DNA from: Salinimicrobium sp049680855
GTDB lineage: Bacteria; Bacteroidota; Bacteroidia; Flavobacteriales; Flavobacteriaceae
DNA length: 64,000 nucleotides
NCBI RefSeq assembly: GCF_049680855.1
Contig: NZ_JBMPGS010000002.1
Coordinates: 434,001-498,000 of the forward strand
Reading direction: 5' to 3'
Part shown: piece after piece, positions 41,746 to 50,629 of the stretch
Position numbering within the stretch: the stretch's first letter is position 1
Layout: each line of letters starts with the position of its first letter
Notes under the pieces: generated by a model
Seen by the model: the letters and a program-made list of their open reading frames with translations, nothing else
What the model was told of the DNA's origin: nothing
Database searches by the model: none
Position numbers and translations under genes: made by a program

Positions 41746-43095
41746 GTGACTTTTCAGGAATTAAATTTAAATACCCCTTTATTAAATGCATTGGAAGATC
41801 TGGAATTTTCCCTTGCAACACCCATTCAGGAACAGGCATTTCCCAGTATCATGTCTGGAAGAGATGTAGTAGGTATCGCCCAGACAGGAACCGGAAAAAC
41901 TTTCGCTTATTTACTGCCTGTGCTTAGAATGCTTAAATATTCTGAACAGCAAAATCCCCGCGTTCTTATCCTTGTTCCTACCAGGGAACTCGTGGTACAG
42001 GTTGTGGAAGAAGTTGAAAAGCTTACGAAATATATCAATTGCAGGATTCTTGGTGTTTACGGCGGCACCAATATCAATACCCAGAAGCGCCTGGTAGCAC
42101 AGGGGCAGGATATCATTGTTGCAACACCCGGCCGACTGTACGATCTTACTATAAACCGGGACCTGAAGCTAAAATCTATTCAAAAATTAATCATTGATGA
42201 AGTTGATGTGATGCTAGACCTCGGGTTTAGATTTCAGCTGAATAATATCCTGGAACTTTTGCCTGCAAACCGGCAGAACATTATGTTCTCGGCAACCATG
42301 ACCGAGGAGGTGGAGAATCTTATCAACACCAACTTCAGGCAACCTGAAAAGATCTCTGTGGCAGCCAGTGGTACTCCGTTGGAAAATATTGACCAGAATC
42401 TTTATGAGGTTCCCAATTTTTACACAAAAGCCAATCTTTTAAAGGAACTGCTAAGAGATACGGATACCTATAATAAGGTGTTGATCTTTGTTGACAATAA
42501 AAGATCTGCAGACCGACTTTTTCAGGAACTTGAGCTTTCGTTTCCTGAAGAATGTACTGTGATCCACTCTAATAAAACCCAGAACTACAGATTGAGAAGC
42601 ATAAGGCAGTTTGGAGACGGCTTCTGCCGGATTCTTGTTGCTACAGATGTTATGGCCAGAGGATTGGACATTGATGAGATAAGCCACGTGATAAGTTTTG
42701 ATACTCCAAAATATCCCGAAAATTATATGCACAGGATCGGTCGAACCGGAAGGGCCGAAAAAGAGGGAATTTCTGTTTTACTTTCAACTCCTGCAGAAGA
42801 AGAAAACCTGCAGAAGATTGAAGAACTAATGAATATGGAAATTGAAAGAAATCCCCTTCCAGAAAACCTGGAAATTTCCACGAAATTAACTCCCGAAGAA
42901 CAACCTGTCTCTCCCGAGATCTATAACCCCTCAAAAATAAACGACGAAGACGCTCCAGGCCCCGCTTTTCATGAGAAGAAAGATAAAAATAAAAAAGTAA
43001 ATCTTGGAGGGTCCTACAGGAGAGAGGTTAAGAAAAAGTACAAAAAACCTAAAACGCGCGGCGATAAAAATTACAACCGAAGAAACAAAAAATAA
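41746..43095 (+). CDS. DEAD-box RNA helicase
   Basis: RNA helicase of 449 residues. The Q motif is FQELNLNTPLLNALEDLEFS followed by ATPIQ; Walker A is AQTGTGKT; motif II reads DEVD rather than DEAD; motif III is SAT in FSATM; the helicase C domain has VATDVMARGLDIDEISHVI and the final HRIGRTGR. The C-terminal ~60 residues are lysine- and arginine-rich and disordered, a usual RNA-binding tail. Such proteins assist ribosome assembly and cold growth. The start is GTG at 41746, placed by the upstream promoter. Confidence 0.95.
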   Translation: MTFQELNLNTPLLNALEDLEFSLATPIQEQAFPSIMSGRDVVGIAQTGTGKTFAYLLPVLRMLKYSEQQNPRVLILVPTRELVVQVVEEVEKLTKYINCRILGVYGGTNINTQKRLVAQGQDIIVATPGRLYDLTINRDLKLKSIQKLIIDEVDVMLDLGFRFQLNNILELLPANRQNIMFSATMTEEVENLINTNFRQPEKISVAASGTPLENIDQNLYEVPNFYTKANLLKELLRDTDTYNKVLIFVDNKRSADRLFQELELSFPEECTVIHSNKTQNYRLRSIRQFGDGFCRILVATDVMARGLDIDEISHVISFDTPKYPENYMHRIGRTGRAEKEGISVLLSTPAEEENLQKIEELMNMEIERNPLPENLEISTKLTPEEQPVSPEIYNPSKINDEDAPGPAFHEKKDKNKKVNLGGSYRREVKKKYKKPKTRGDKNYNRRNKK

Positions 43096-43544
43096 GCTTC
43101 TTCAAATTCGAAAAGCGCCTGGATTTCAGCAATCATAAAGTTTCCATTCGATAAAATATGCACAAAAAAGTTGTGATTTGAAAAACCTGATTCTCTTTAC
43201 GTAACACATTATTTTTAATTATAAAAGAGGAATTTTACTCCTAAGGTTCTGTTAATTTTCTATCAATGAAGTTAATTGCTACACTCTTCGTGTAATCCAA
43301 AAAGTTTGCTCCAAATTTATACAGATGCTAGCTCCCCGCGACATCTTCAGAATAAGCTTTAAAAAAATCAGGAAATTCTTAAACATTATTCCTACATTAA
43401 TCTGATTTTTAACATAAAAACAAATTAGCCTGCTGTGAAAAATTAACTTTTTTATGTTATTTTTAACTTATCGTTTCTCCCCCGAAGCTTAAAAGTAGAG
43501 CCTTCCTTTAAGCTTGAAATGTTTGAATTTTGACCACCAATTCT
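43096..43544. other. 449-base spacer before the orphan kinase, no gene found
   Basis: AT-rich sequence between two plus-strand genes. I see no open frame, no strong hairpin directly after the helicase stop and no clear promoter match. Its length suggests a regulatory or 5' untranslated region for the kinase gene. Confidence 0.4.
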
Positions 43545-45917
43545 ATGAAAAGAAGTAGCCGTATTGTGGGAGAACATTTAATTAAAGAGTCGTCCCGCTC
43601 TTTAGTTAAATGGGACAGTTTAGAAGATCATCAAATCCTGATCTTCGTAACAAACCTGCGTTCATTTGAAATTGTTTTCACCAATCTCGGAGCTAGCCAC
43701 TACCTCAAATCCAGGGAAAATACAACTATTAGAAAAGAACAAAATCAATTCAAAAAATTCATTCATAAGGAGGATTACCAGGATTTTGTTCTGCATTTAG
43801 AATCTTTAGAGAATTTATCTAAGGATCGTGAAGAAGAAATTACTGTAAGAGTTAAAAGTCCGCTTCGGGGTGTAAAAAAAATTTCTTTCAGGCACAGGCT
43901 TTATTCGGGAGCCGGTAATGAAAAAGATCAATTAATCATTGGGTTTGGAAGAGAAGTAAAACCCTCTGCACCACAAAGCCCTGGAGTTGCCCAGCGTTTC
44001 TATGAGAAGGCATTGCTCCAAAATTGGAAAAAGCACAATACATTAATAGATGCCATAAAAGAGGGGTTCTGTGTCGTAGATATTCTTTTCGACGCTCAAA
44101 AAATCCCTGTAGATTACCTGTTTCTGGAAAGCAACCATACTTTCGAAAAGCAAATAAAATTCAGCCATATCAATGAAAAGACGATAAAAGAACTTTCTGC
44201 CGGACATAAGGAGCATTGGTTCAAAATTCTTGGCAAAGTTGCTCTCACCGGTGAACCTGTACAATTTGAATGCTTCTCACAAGATCTTGATCAAAGCTGG
44301 TTTAATGTTCACGCCTTTCCCATAGGGGAAGAAGAAAATTATCAAGTAGGACTGCTACTTAGTAATATTACCCGTGAAAAAATTTGGGAAGAAAAGTTTA
44401 ATAAAACTGAAGAACTTAAATTTTCCGAAGAACAAATTCGCAGCGAAGAACTTTTTCAGAATTATCATTTATATAAATCTATTTTCAACAACACCACTAT
44501 TGGTCTAGGTATATTAAAACCAGTTTTTAAGAAAAATGGAGAGCTTGTGGATTTTCTATACTTACGTGCAAATAAACTTCTACTTGATCACTATCCCGAA
44601 AATATAATAGGACAAAGCTATCTTAGATTTAATCCTGTCTCTATCGATAACGGTGTCTTTGAAGCATTTAAGAACGTTATGTTATCGGGTACAACAGATG
44701 ATTTTGATATAAAAAGCACTGAAAAAGGAAAGAAGAGCTGGTACAGAATGACCGGCAGGCGTGAAAATAATTTACTAATAATTTCTATTGAAAATATTTC
44801 CCAAAGAAAAATAAAAGCCAACCGGCTTAAGGAAAACATTCGGTTTAAAAAACAGATAGCAGAAGCCTCTCCCGACATCATCATGATCCTGAATTTGCAT
44901 AAAGAAAATGTACGGTACATCAACCGTGACATGGCAGACCAGCCGGGAATGAGGAAAAAGGACATTGATGGTATGCCCATTTCCTGTATTCTTCCCTTTA
45001 TACATCCCCACGACCGTGAGAAGGCCATGAATTTCCACAATGAAATCACAGATGCAGAGAACAGGGAAATTTTTGATATAGAATTCAGATTTCAAACAAG
45101 TGACAATTACTTTGAATGGTTCAACGCCCGTGCAAAAGTTTTTATGCGTGATAAAGATTCTAAAGTATGTGAATATATTCTCCTGCTTCGAAACATAAAT
45201 CAACAAAAGGAAACGCAAAAAGCTTTGCTCCAGGCTGAAAAATTATCCATTAAGGGTGAAGTCGCCAGGACCCTCGCTCATGAGCTACGAAACCCAATGG
45301 CCAGCATAGGAATGGTTGCAGATATTCTGGCAAAAAAAAACAAATTGGAGGACACCCCGGAAAATGCCAATTACATAGAAGTCATTAAAAGAAGTACCAA
45401 AGTCCTCAATAAACTGGTAAATGATCTCTTGAGCTCTTCCAACTACACCGCCTTTAGTCCTGTTAAATGTTGTTTGGCAGAAACTCTCGATAAAGCACTT
45501 CAGGACGCCGGGGACAGAATTTACCTTACGGGGGTTAAGGTAATCCAGGAATACAAAGGAAATTATAACGTTCTTGCCGATCCTGAAAAGTTGAAAATTG
45601 CGCTGTTGAATATCATAGTTAACGCCAGCGAAGCAATGAATCCAGATGAAGGAGTCCTTCATTTAAAAATTGTAAGAAATCGAAATGATCATGTTCTCAC
45701 CATAGAAGATAACGGCTGCGGCATGGAAAAATATCAACTCGATAAACTCTTCGATGCTTTTTACACTCAAAAACCTCACGGCGTGGGAATTGGCTTAAGT
45801 TCTGTAAAAAGTATCCTGGAAGAACACGATGCTAAAATAGTAGTAGACAGCAAAATAAACGAGGGAACGACCTTTCAGCTGACCTTCCATCGCTATGAAA
45901 GTTTTCAAAGAACTTAA
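43545..45917 (+). CDS. orphan multi-PAS sensor histidine kinase
   Basis: Soluble kinase of 790 residues with no membrane helix. Four PAS-like segments are seen (about 1-145, 165-285, 305-425 and 440-560, in the 795-residue numbering from the TTG at 43530), the last the most typical (ASPDIIMILN … WFNARAKVFMRDKDSKVCEY). The phospho-acceptor is H584 in ARTLAHELRNPMASIG. The ATPase has LLNIIVNASEAMNPDEG, DNGCGM and PHGVGIGLSSVKSI. No response regulator is adjacent, so it is an orphan. I prefer the ATG at 43545. Confidence 0.9.
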   Translation: MKRSSRIVGEHLIKESSRSLVKWDSLEDHQILIFVTNLRSFEIVFTNLGASHYLKSRENTTIRKEQNQFKKFIHKEDYQDFVLHLESLENLSKDREEEITVRVKSPLRGVKKISFRHRLYSGAGNEKDQLIIGFGREVKPSAPQSPGVAQRFYEKALLQNWKKHNTLIDAIKEGFCVVDILFDAQKIPVDYLFLESNHTFEKQIKFSHINEKTIKELSAGHKEHWFKILGKVALTGEPVQFECFSQDLDQSWFNVHAFPIGEEENYQVGLLLSNITREKIWEEKFNKTEELKFSEEQIRSEELFQNYHLYKSIFNNTTIGLGILKPVFKKNGELVDFLYLRANKLLLDHYPENIIGQSYLRFNPVSIDNGVFEAFKNVMLSGTTDDFDIKSTEKGKKSWYRMTGRRENNLLIISIENISQRKIKANRLKENIRFKKQIAEASPDIIMILNLHKENVRYINRDMADQPGMRKKDIDGMPISCILPFIHPHDREKAMNFHNEITDAENREIFDIEFRFQTSDNYFEWFNARAKVFMRDKDSKVCEYILLLRNINQQKETQKALLQAEKLSIKGEVARTLAHELRNPMASIGMVADILAKKNKLEDTPENANYIEVIKRSTKVLNKLVNDLLSSSNYTAFSPVKCCLAETLDKALQDAGDRIYLTGVKVIQEYKGNYNVLADPEKLKIALLNIIVNASEAMNPDEGVLHLKIVRNRNDHVLTIEDNGCGMEKYQLDKLFDAFYTQKPHGVGIGLSSVKSILEEHDAKIVVDSKINEGTTFQLTFHRYESFQRT

Positions 45918-46035
45918 ACATCTTGTGCATTAGAAGAGTTTAATTATTATCTTCGGCAACAAAAATTGAAGGTGATTTTGCCATGACTTTTTTGAAAAGA
46001 ATATCATTGTTATTTAATAACCGAATTACAAACCT

Positions 46036-47580
46036 ATGGGCTTAGTAGACTCAATAGGAAACAGCTTCATGAAGAGGCGGCTGGACGAGCTTGACAGGTC
46101 GATTTTTAATCCTCATGAAACCCAGCACGACGTACTTCGTAATTTGCTGCATAAAGCAAAGAATACGGTATATGGCAAAGAACACCATTTTTCAGAAATA
46201 AAAAATTACCGGCAGTTTCAAGAACAGGTTCCAGTCATTGATTATGAAAACCTGCTGCCTTATATAGAAAGATTGCTCAAAGGTGAGCAAAACATGCTTT
46301 GGCCATCTAAAATAAAATTTATGGCTAAATCTTCAGGGACTACCGGTGCAAAAAGTAAAATAGTTCCTGTTTCTTCTGAAGGTTTACACCAATGCCACTA
46401 CCAGGGAGGTAGAGATATGCTTGCTCTGTATATTCGGAATTACCCTGACGCCAAATTATTTTCGGGAAAGAACCTCTCTATCGGCGGCAGCCAGGAAAGT
46501 AAATTTTCGGGACAGGATGAGGATTTCTATATTGGAAATATTTCGGCGATTGTAATGAAAAATCTTCCCTTCTGGGCACAATTTGGAAGAACTCCGGGTC
46601 TTGAAGTCACGATGATGAATAACTGGGAGGAGAAGATGAGAAAGATTGCGGACATTACCACTCAGGAAAATGTGACCAGTCTCGCAGGTTCGCCCATGTG
46701 GATGTTATTATTGCTACAGCACATCATAAAAGAGCAAAAAATCGAACACATTCAGGATATCTGGCCTAACCTTGAAGTTTTTTTTCATGGGGCAGTGTCT
46801 TTCATTCCATACCGTCCTTTGTTTAAAGAACTTGATAAAAATAAAAGTCTGCGGTACCTGGAGATTTATAATGCTACGGAAGGTTTCTTCGGACTTCAGG
46901 ATCTACCTAATGACCCTTCTTTGTTGCTCATGCTGAATTATGGAATTTTCTATGAATTTATTCCCGAAAAAGACTATTCCAAAGAAAATCCTACGGTTTT
47001 GTCCCTGGACCAGGTAGAGATTGGAAAAAAATATTCTATGGTCATTTCCACCAATTCTGGTTTGTGGCGATATAAAATTGGTGATACAGTAAAATTTACG
47101 AGTACAAATCCGTATAGATTTGTAATAAGCGGCCGAACCAAGCACTGTATCAATATTTTTGGAGAGGACCTGTTTATGGAACATGCAGAAAAAGCGCTGG
47201 AGATTGTGTGTAAAAAAACCGGTGCAATTTTAAAAGATTATACTGCTGCGCCATATTTCTATGACACCCGTAAAAAGGGATATCATGAATGGCTTATTGA
47301 GTTTGTAAAATCTCCTGCTAGTCTCAGCGAATTTGCAGAACTTCTGGACAATGCTCTGTGGGATCTAAACGATGATTACGCGCAAAAACGAAAAAATAAT
47401 GTAGCCATTGAAGCTCCTGTTGTGAGGGAAATGCCTTCGGGAACCTTTTATGAATGGCTAAGGCAGCACGACAAGCTGGGAGGCCAGCACAAAATCCCAC
47501 GTCTTTCCAACGAGCGTAAACTGGTAGAAGAATTACTTGCCATAAGCAAGTCCATTTCCCCCGAAATGAAGAAAAGCTAG
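46036..47580 (+). CDS. GH3 auxin-responsive promoter family protein (acyl-adenylating enzyme)
   Basis: ANL-superfamily-like enzyme of 514 residues, the bacterial version of plant GH3 acyl-amido synthetases. Motifs are FMAKSSGTTGAKSKIVPVS (ATP/AMP loop), EIYNATEGFFGLQD (second AMP motif) and LWRYKIGDTVKF with the SGRTKHCINIFGEDL hinge. Plant homologues conjugate jasmonate or auxin to amino acids; the role in Bacteroidota is unknown. The neighbour at 47587 is convergent and only six bases away, so there is no room for a usual terminator. Confidence 0.88.
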   Translation: MGLVDSIGNSFMKRRLDELDRSIFNPHETQHDVLRNLLHKAKNTVYGKEHHFSEIKNYRQFQEQVPVIDYENLLPYIERLLKGEQNMLWPSKIKFMAKSSGTTGAKSKIVPVSSEGLHQCHYQGGRDMLALYIRNYPDAKLFSGKNLSIGGSQESKFSGQDEDFYIGNISAIVMKNLPFWAQFGRTPGLEVTMMNNWEEKMRKIADITTQENVTSLAGSPMWMLLLLQHIIKEQKIEHIQDIWPNLEVFFHGAVSFIPYRPLFKELDKNKSLRYLEIYNATEGFFGLQDLPNDPSLLLMLNYGIFYEFIPEKDYSKENPTVLSLDQVEIGKKYSMVISTNSGLWRYKIGDTVKFTSTNPYRFVISGRTKHCINIFGEDLFMEHAEKALEIVCKKTGAILKDYTAAPYFYDTRKKGYHEWLIEFVKSPASLSEFAELLDNALWDLNDDYAQKRKNNVAIEAPVVREMPSGTFYEWLRQHDKLGGQHKIPRLSNERKLVEELLAISKSISPEMKKS

Positions 47581-47586
47581 GTTCTC

Positions 47587-48153
47587 CTACAATTGTTCTT
47601 GTAGAAGCTCATCCAGAAGTTTTCTGAAAGCTTTAGAATTCCAATCGGCCGCGCCGGTTTTTGACACCACAATTTCCCCTTCACGTGAAAGCACATAAGT
47701 AGTGGGTAAACTAGCGGCATCTAACATTCTAGATGGTTGAGAGAGCGGTTGATATACGGGCAGGTTATAATCTTTCTTTCTCATAAAGGAGTTTAGCTTC
47801 TCCTGCTCTTCCGAAGAAACAAAGAAGAACTGAACCCTGTCACCATAGGTGTCAACGATTTTCTGAAAAGAAGGCATTTCTGCAATACATGGCGGGCACC
47901 AGGTAGCCCAGAAATTGATTATAACTACTTCACCCCTGGCCTTTTTCAAATTCGAAATATTGCCTTCCATATCTTTAAGCCGCCAGTTATAATCAAGCAG
48001 TTGATTACGTTTGGTTTCTGGAATTGTGGACGGACTAAAAGAAATGATTCTGTTTAATTGAACCTGTATTGGTTTTCTTGTTGCAGGAATAAAAAGCAGG
48101 ACAATGATCACAAGAAACAGAATGTTGGACCACTGATTTTTTAAAAATTTCAT
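47587..48153 (-). CDS. TlpA-like membrane-anchored thioredoxin
   Basis: A 188-residue protein with one N-terminal membrane anchor (about 10-25) and a periplasmic thioredoxin domain. The redox motif is WCPPC (C86, C89) in VVIINFWATWCPPCIAEMP and the cis-proline loop is ASLPTTYVLSREG. It fits the TlpA/ResA group that reduces periplasmic disulfides, for instance in cytochrome maturation. The DsbD homologue at 36382 could be its electron donor, though it is not adjacent. It is divergent from the M3 peptidase gene. Confidence 0.9.
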   Translation of the reverse strand: MKFLKNQWSNILFLVIIVLLFIPATRKPIQVQLNRIISFSPSTIPETKRNQLLDYNWRLKDMEGNISNLKKARGEVVIINFWATWCPPCIAEMPSFQKIVDTYGDRVQFFFVSSEEQEKLNSFMRKKDYNLPVYQPLSQPSRMLDAASLPTTYVLSREGEIVVSKTGAADWNSKAFRKLLDELLQEQL

Positions 48154-48203
48154 TCAATAAAGTTGAAATATAAAAGTACAAAGATTCTTTTTCAGCATAG
48201 TCA

Positions 48204-48216
48204 AAAATGTCATTTT
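48204..48216. repeat. AAAATGTCATTTT palindrome in a divergent promoter region
   Basis: One of six exact copies in the window. Here it lies between the divergent thioredoxin and M3 peptidase genes and is not part of a longer hairpin, so it does not look like a terminator. An operator is possible. Confidence 0.45.
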
Positions 48217-48289
48217 GTTTAGCCTTTTCAGAACATGTAGAGATAAGAAAATCTTCACTTTTTGTATCTTGTAGCAAAAATTATTTAAT

Positions 48290-50500
48290 ATGAAAAAACC
48301 GATAAAAAGGTACACTAAGCTGACTCTGGGCGTGATCTCTGCCTTTAGTATTACGGCATGTGGTTCGGGGAATGAACAAAAACCTGCACCAGCAAATCCT
48401 GTTGTTCAAAATTCACAAGTGAACCAAACTACTATGACAAATGATTTACTAAAAGAATGGGAAGGACCCTATGGAGGAGTTCCCGCATTTGATGAAATGA
48501 ATCTGGAGAATCTTTATCCCGCCATTACCAAAGGGATTGAGATGCATCTGGAAGAGATTGAGGCAATTGCCAATAATCCCGCACCTCCTACTTTTGAAAA
48601 TACCATTGTAGCGATGGAAAAATCTGGGGAGGCTTTAGATCGTGCTTTCACTTTCTACAGCATCTGGAGCAGCAACATTTCATCCCCGGAATTCAGAGAG
48701 ATCCAGGGAGAATTATCTCCGAAGATTTCAGAATATTCTTCAAAGATCTCCCAAAATGAGAAATTATTTCTGCGTATAAAAGCAGTTTACCAAAATTCAC
48801 TTCAAGATCCGCTTCCCGATGATCAACAGCGAACAGTACAGCTGGTTTATGAAGAATTCGCCATGGAAGGTGCAGATCTTAATGAAGCAGATAAACAGCG
48901 ATATGCCGAGATTAACAAAGAACTTTCCAAACTCTACACTCAATTTTCAAATAATGTTTTGGCAGACGAAGAGAATTATGTGGTTTATTTAAAGGAAGAT
49001 CAATTAAGCGGATTATCTGAATCTTTCATTACCGCAGCTGCCAAAGCTGCAGCCGATCGTGGAAGAGAAGGTGAATATGCCATTTTGAACACCCGTTCTT
49101 CAATGGATCCTTTCCTTACGTTCTCTAACGACAGGGAAGCGCGTCGAAAAGTTTGGAACAATTACTACTCCCGTGGAGACAATAATGATGAGTTTGACAA
49201 TAAAGACATTATCAAACAAATTTTACTGTTGCGTGATGAACGGGTAGAACTTTTAGGGTACGATAATTACGCACAATGGAGGTTACAAAACCGAATGGCT
49301 AAAACTCCCGAAAGAGCTATGGAATTGATGGAAGCCGTTTGGCCAGCTGCTCTTAAACGAGTTGAAGAGGAGGTTCAGGATATGCAGGCAATCGCCAATG
49401 CCGAGGGAAAAGATATCACCATAGCACCCTGGGATTACCGTTATTACGCCGAAAAAGTGAGAAAGCAACGATATGACCTCGATTCTGAAGAAGTCAAACA
49501 ATATCTACAACTTGACAAGCTCACTCAGGCTCTATTTTATACAGCAGGAGAGCTTTTTAATTATCAATTTGAATCCGTACCCCAAGGCACTGTGCCGGTG
49601 TTTCATGAAGATGTAAAGGTGTGGGAAGTAACCGACAAAACGACCAGTGAACATATAGGTTTATGGTATCTAGATCCTTATGCGCGCAAGGGAAAACGTT
49701 CGGGAGCATGGGCAACGCAATACCGAAGCCATTCCCATCTTGATGCTGAAGAAACAGTATTGGCATCCAACAATTCAAACTTTGTAAAACCTGCACCGGG
49801 TGAACCTGCGTTGATTTCATGGGACGATGCAACCACTTTCTTTCATGAGTTTGGACATGCGCTGCATTTCTTCTCTTCAGAAGTTAAATATCCTACTTTA
49901 AACAGCGGCGTGAGAGATTATACGGAATTTCAGTCACAACTTTTAGAGCGCTGGTTGTCTACAGATGAAGTGATCAATCAATTTTTAGTGCATCACGAGA
50001 CTGGTGAGCCAATTCCGCAGGAACTGGTCAAAAAGATCAAAAAAGCATCTACTTTTAACCAGGGATTTGCCACGACCGAATTTCTTGCGTCTGCTCTAAT
50101 GGACATGAAATTACACACCACAGATCCTGAAGAAATAGACATGGCTACTTTTGAGGAGGAAACACTTACTGCGCTTAATATGCCAGAGGAGATCGTGATG
50201 CGTCACCGCACCCCGCATTTCGGACATGTTTTTTCAGGCGAAGGTTATGCAACCGGTTATTATGGATATTTATGGGCAGATGTTTTAACTTCTGATGCTG
50301 CTGAAGCCTTTACGGAAGCTCCGGGAGGTTTTTATGATGAGACAGTAGCCGAAAAACTGGTAAAATACTTGTTTGCACCACGAAATTCAATGGATCCTGC
50401 GGAAGCATACCGGCTTTTTAGAGGCCGTGATGCCAACATAGATGCTTTAATGAGAGATCGTGGCTTCCCGGTACCTTCAGAAGAAGGAAGCGAGGAATAA
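48290..50500 (+). CDS. dcp: M3 family metallopeptidase lipoprotein (peptidyl-dipeptidase Dcp-like)
   Basis: Zinc oligopeptidase of 736 residues. The signal peptide ends in a lipobox (SITACGSG), so it is anchored in a periplasmic or outer membrane. The metal site is HEFGH (H519-H523) in TFFHEFGHALHFFSSE, with the third ligand Glu in the following TEFQSQLLERW region, and the family signature HTPHFGHVFSGEGYATGYY is close (RTPHFGHVFSGEGYATGYYG). It removes dipeptides from peptide C-termini in characterised members. It is divergent from the thioredoxin gene and convergent with the oxidoreductase downstream. Confidence 0.93.
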   Translation: MKKPIKRYTKLTLGVISAFSITACGSGNEQKPAPANPVVQNSQVNQTTMTNDLLKEWEGPYGGVPAFDEMNLENLYPAITKGIEMHLEEIEAIANNPAPPTFENTIVAMEKSGEALDRAFTFYSIWSSNISSPEFREIQGELSPKISEYSSKISQNEKLFLRIKAVYQNSLQDPLPDDQQRTVQLVYEEFAMEGADLNEADKQRYAEINKELSKLYTQFSNNVLADEENYVVYLKEDQLSGLSESFITAAAKAAADRGREGEYAILNTRSSMDPFLTFSNDREARRKVWNNYYSRGDNNDEFDNKDIIKQILLLRDERVELLGYDNYAQWRLQNRMAKTPERAMELMEAVWPAALKRVEEEVQDMQAIANAEGKDITIAPWDYRYYAEKVRKQRYDLDSEEVKQYLQLDKLTQALFYTAGELFNYQFESVPQGTVPVFHEDVKVWEVTDKTTSEHIGLWYLDPYARKGKRSGAWATQYRSHSHLDAEETVLASNNSNFVKPAPGEPALISWDDATTFFHEFGHALHFFSSEVKYPTLNSGVRDYTEFQSQLLERWLSTDEVINQFLVHHETGEPIPQELVKKIKKASTFNQGFATTEFLASALMDMKLHTTDPEEIDMATFEEETLTALNMPEEIVMRHRTPHFGHVFSGEGYATGYYGYLWADVLTSDAAEAFTEAPGGFYDETVAEKLVKYLFAPRNSMDPAEAYRLFRGRDANIDALMRDRGFPVPSEEGSEE

Positions 50501-50529
50501 TCACTCAAACTTCCAGGAGGAAGTTCTAA

Positions 50530-50625
50530 AAACCGGTTAAAAAGTAGTTGTCATTCCGACGCAGCCGGATAGGATTCTGAAAAAGGATTCAAAAATGACA
50601 TTTTTGAATCCTTTTTAATCGGTTT
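50530..50625. repeat. 96-bp inverted-repeat element between convergent genes
   Basis: Outer arms AAACCGGTTAAAAAG (50530-50544) and CTTTTTAATCGGTTT (50611-50625) match at 14 of 15 positions. The interior holds GTCATTCCGACGCAG, a word common in flavobacterial intergenic repeats, and an inner hairpin AAAAAGGATTCAAAAATG with its complement, centred on AAAATGACATTTT (50592-50604). It probably ends both the M3 peptidase and the oxidoreductase transcripts. Confidence 0.7.
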
Positions 50626-50629
50626 CCTT

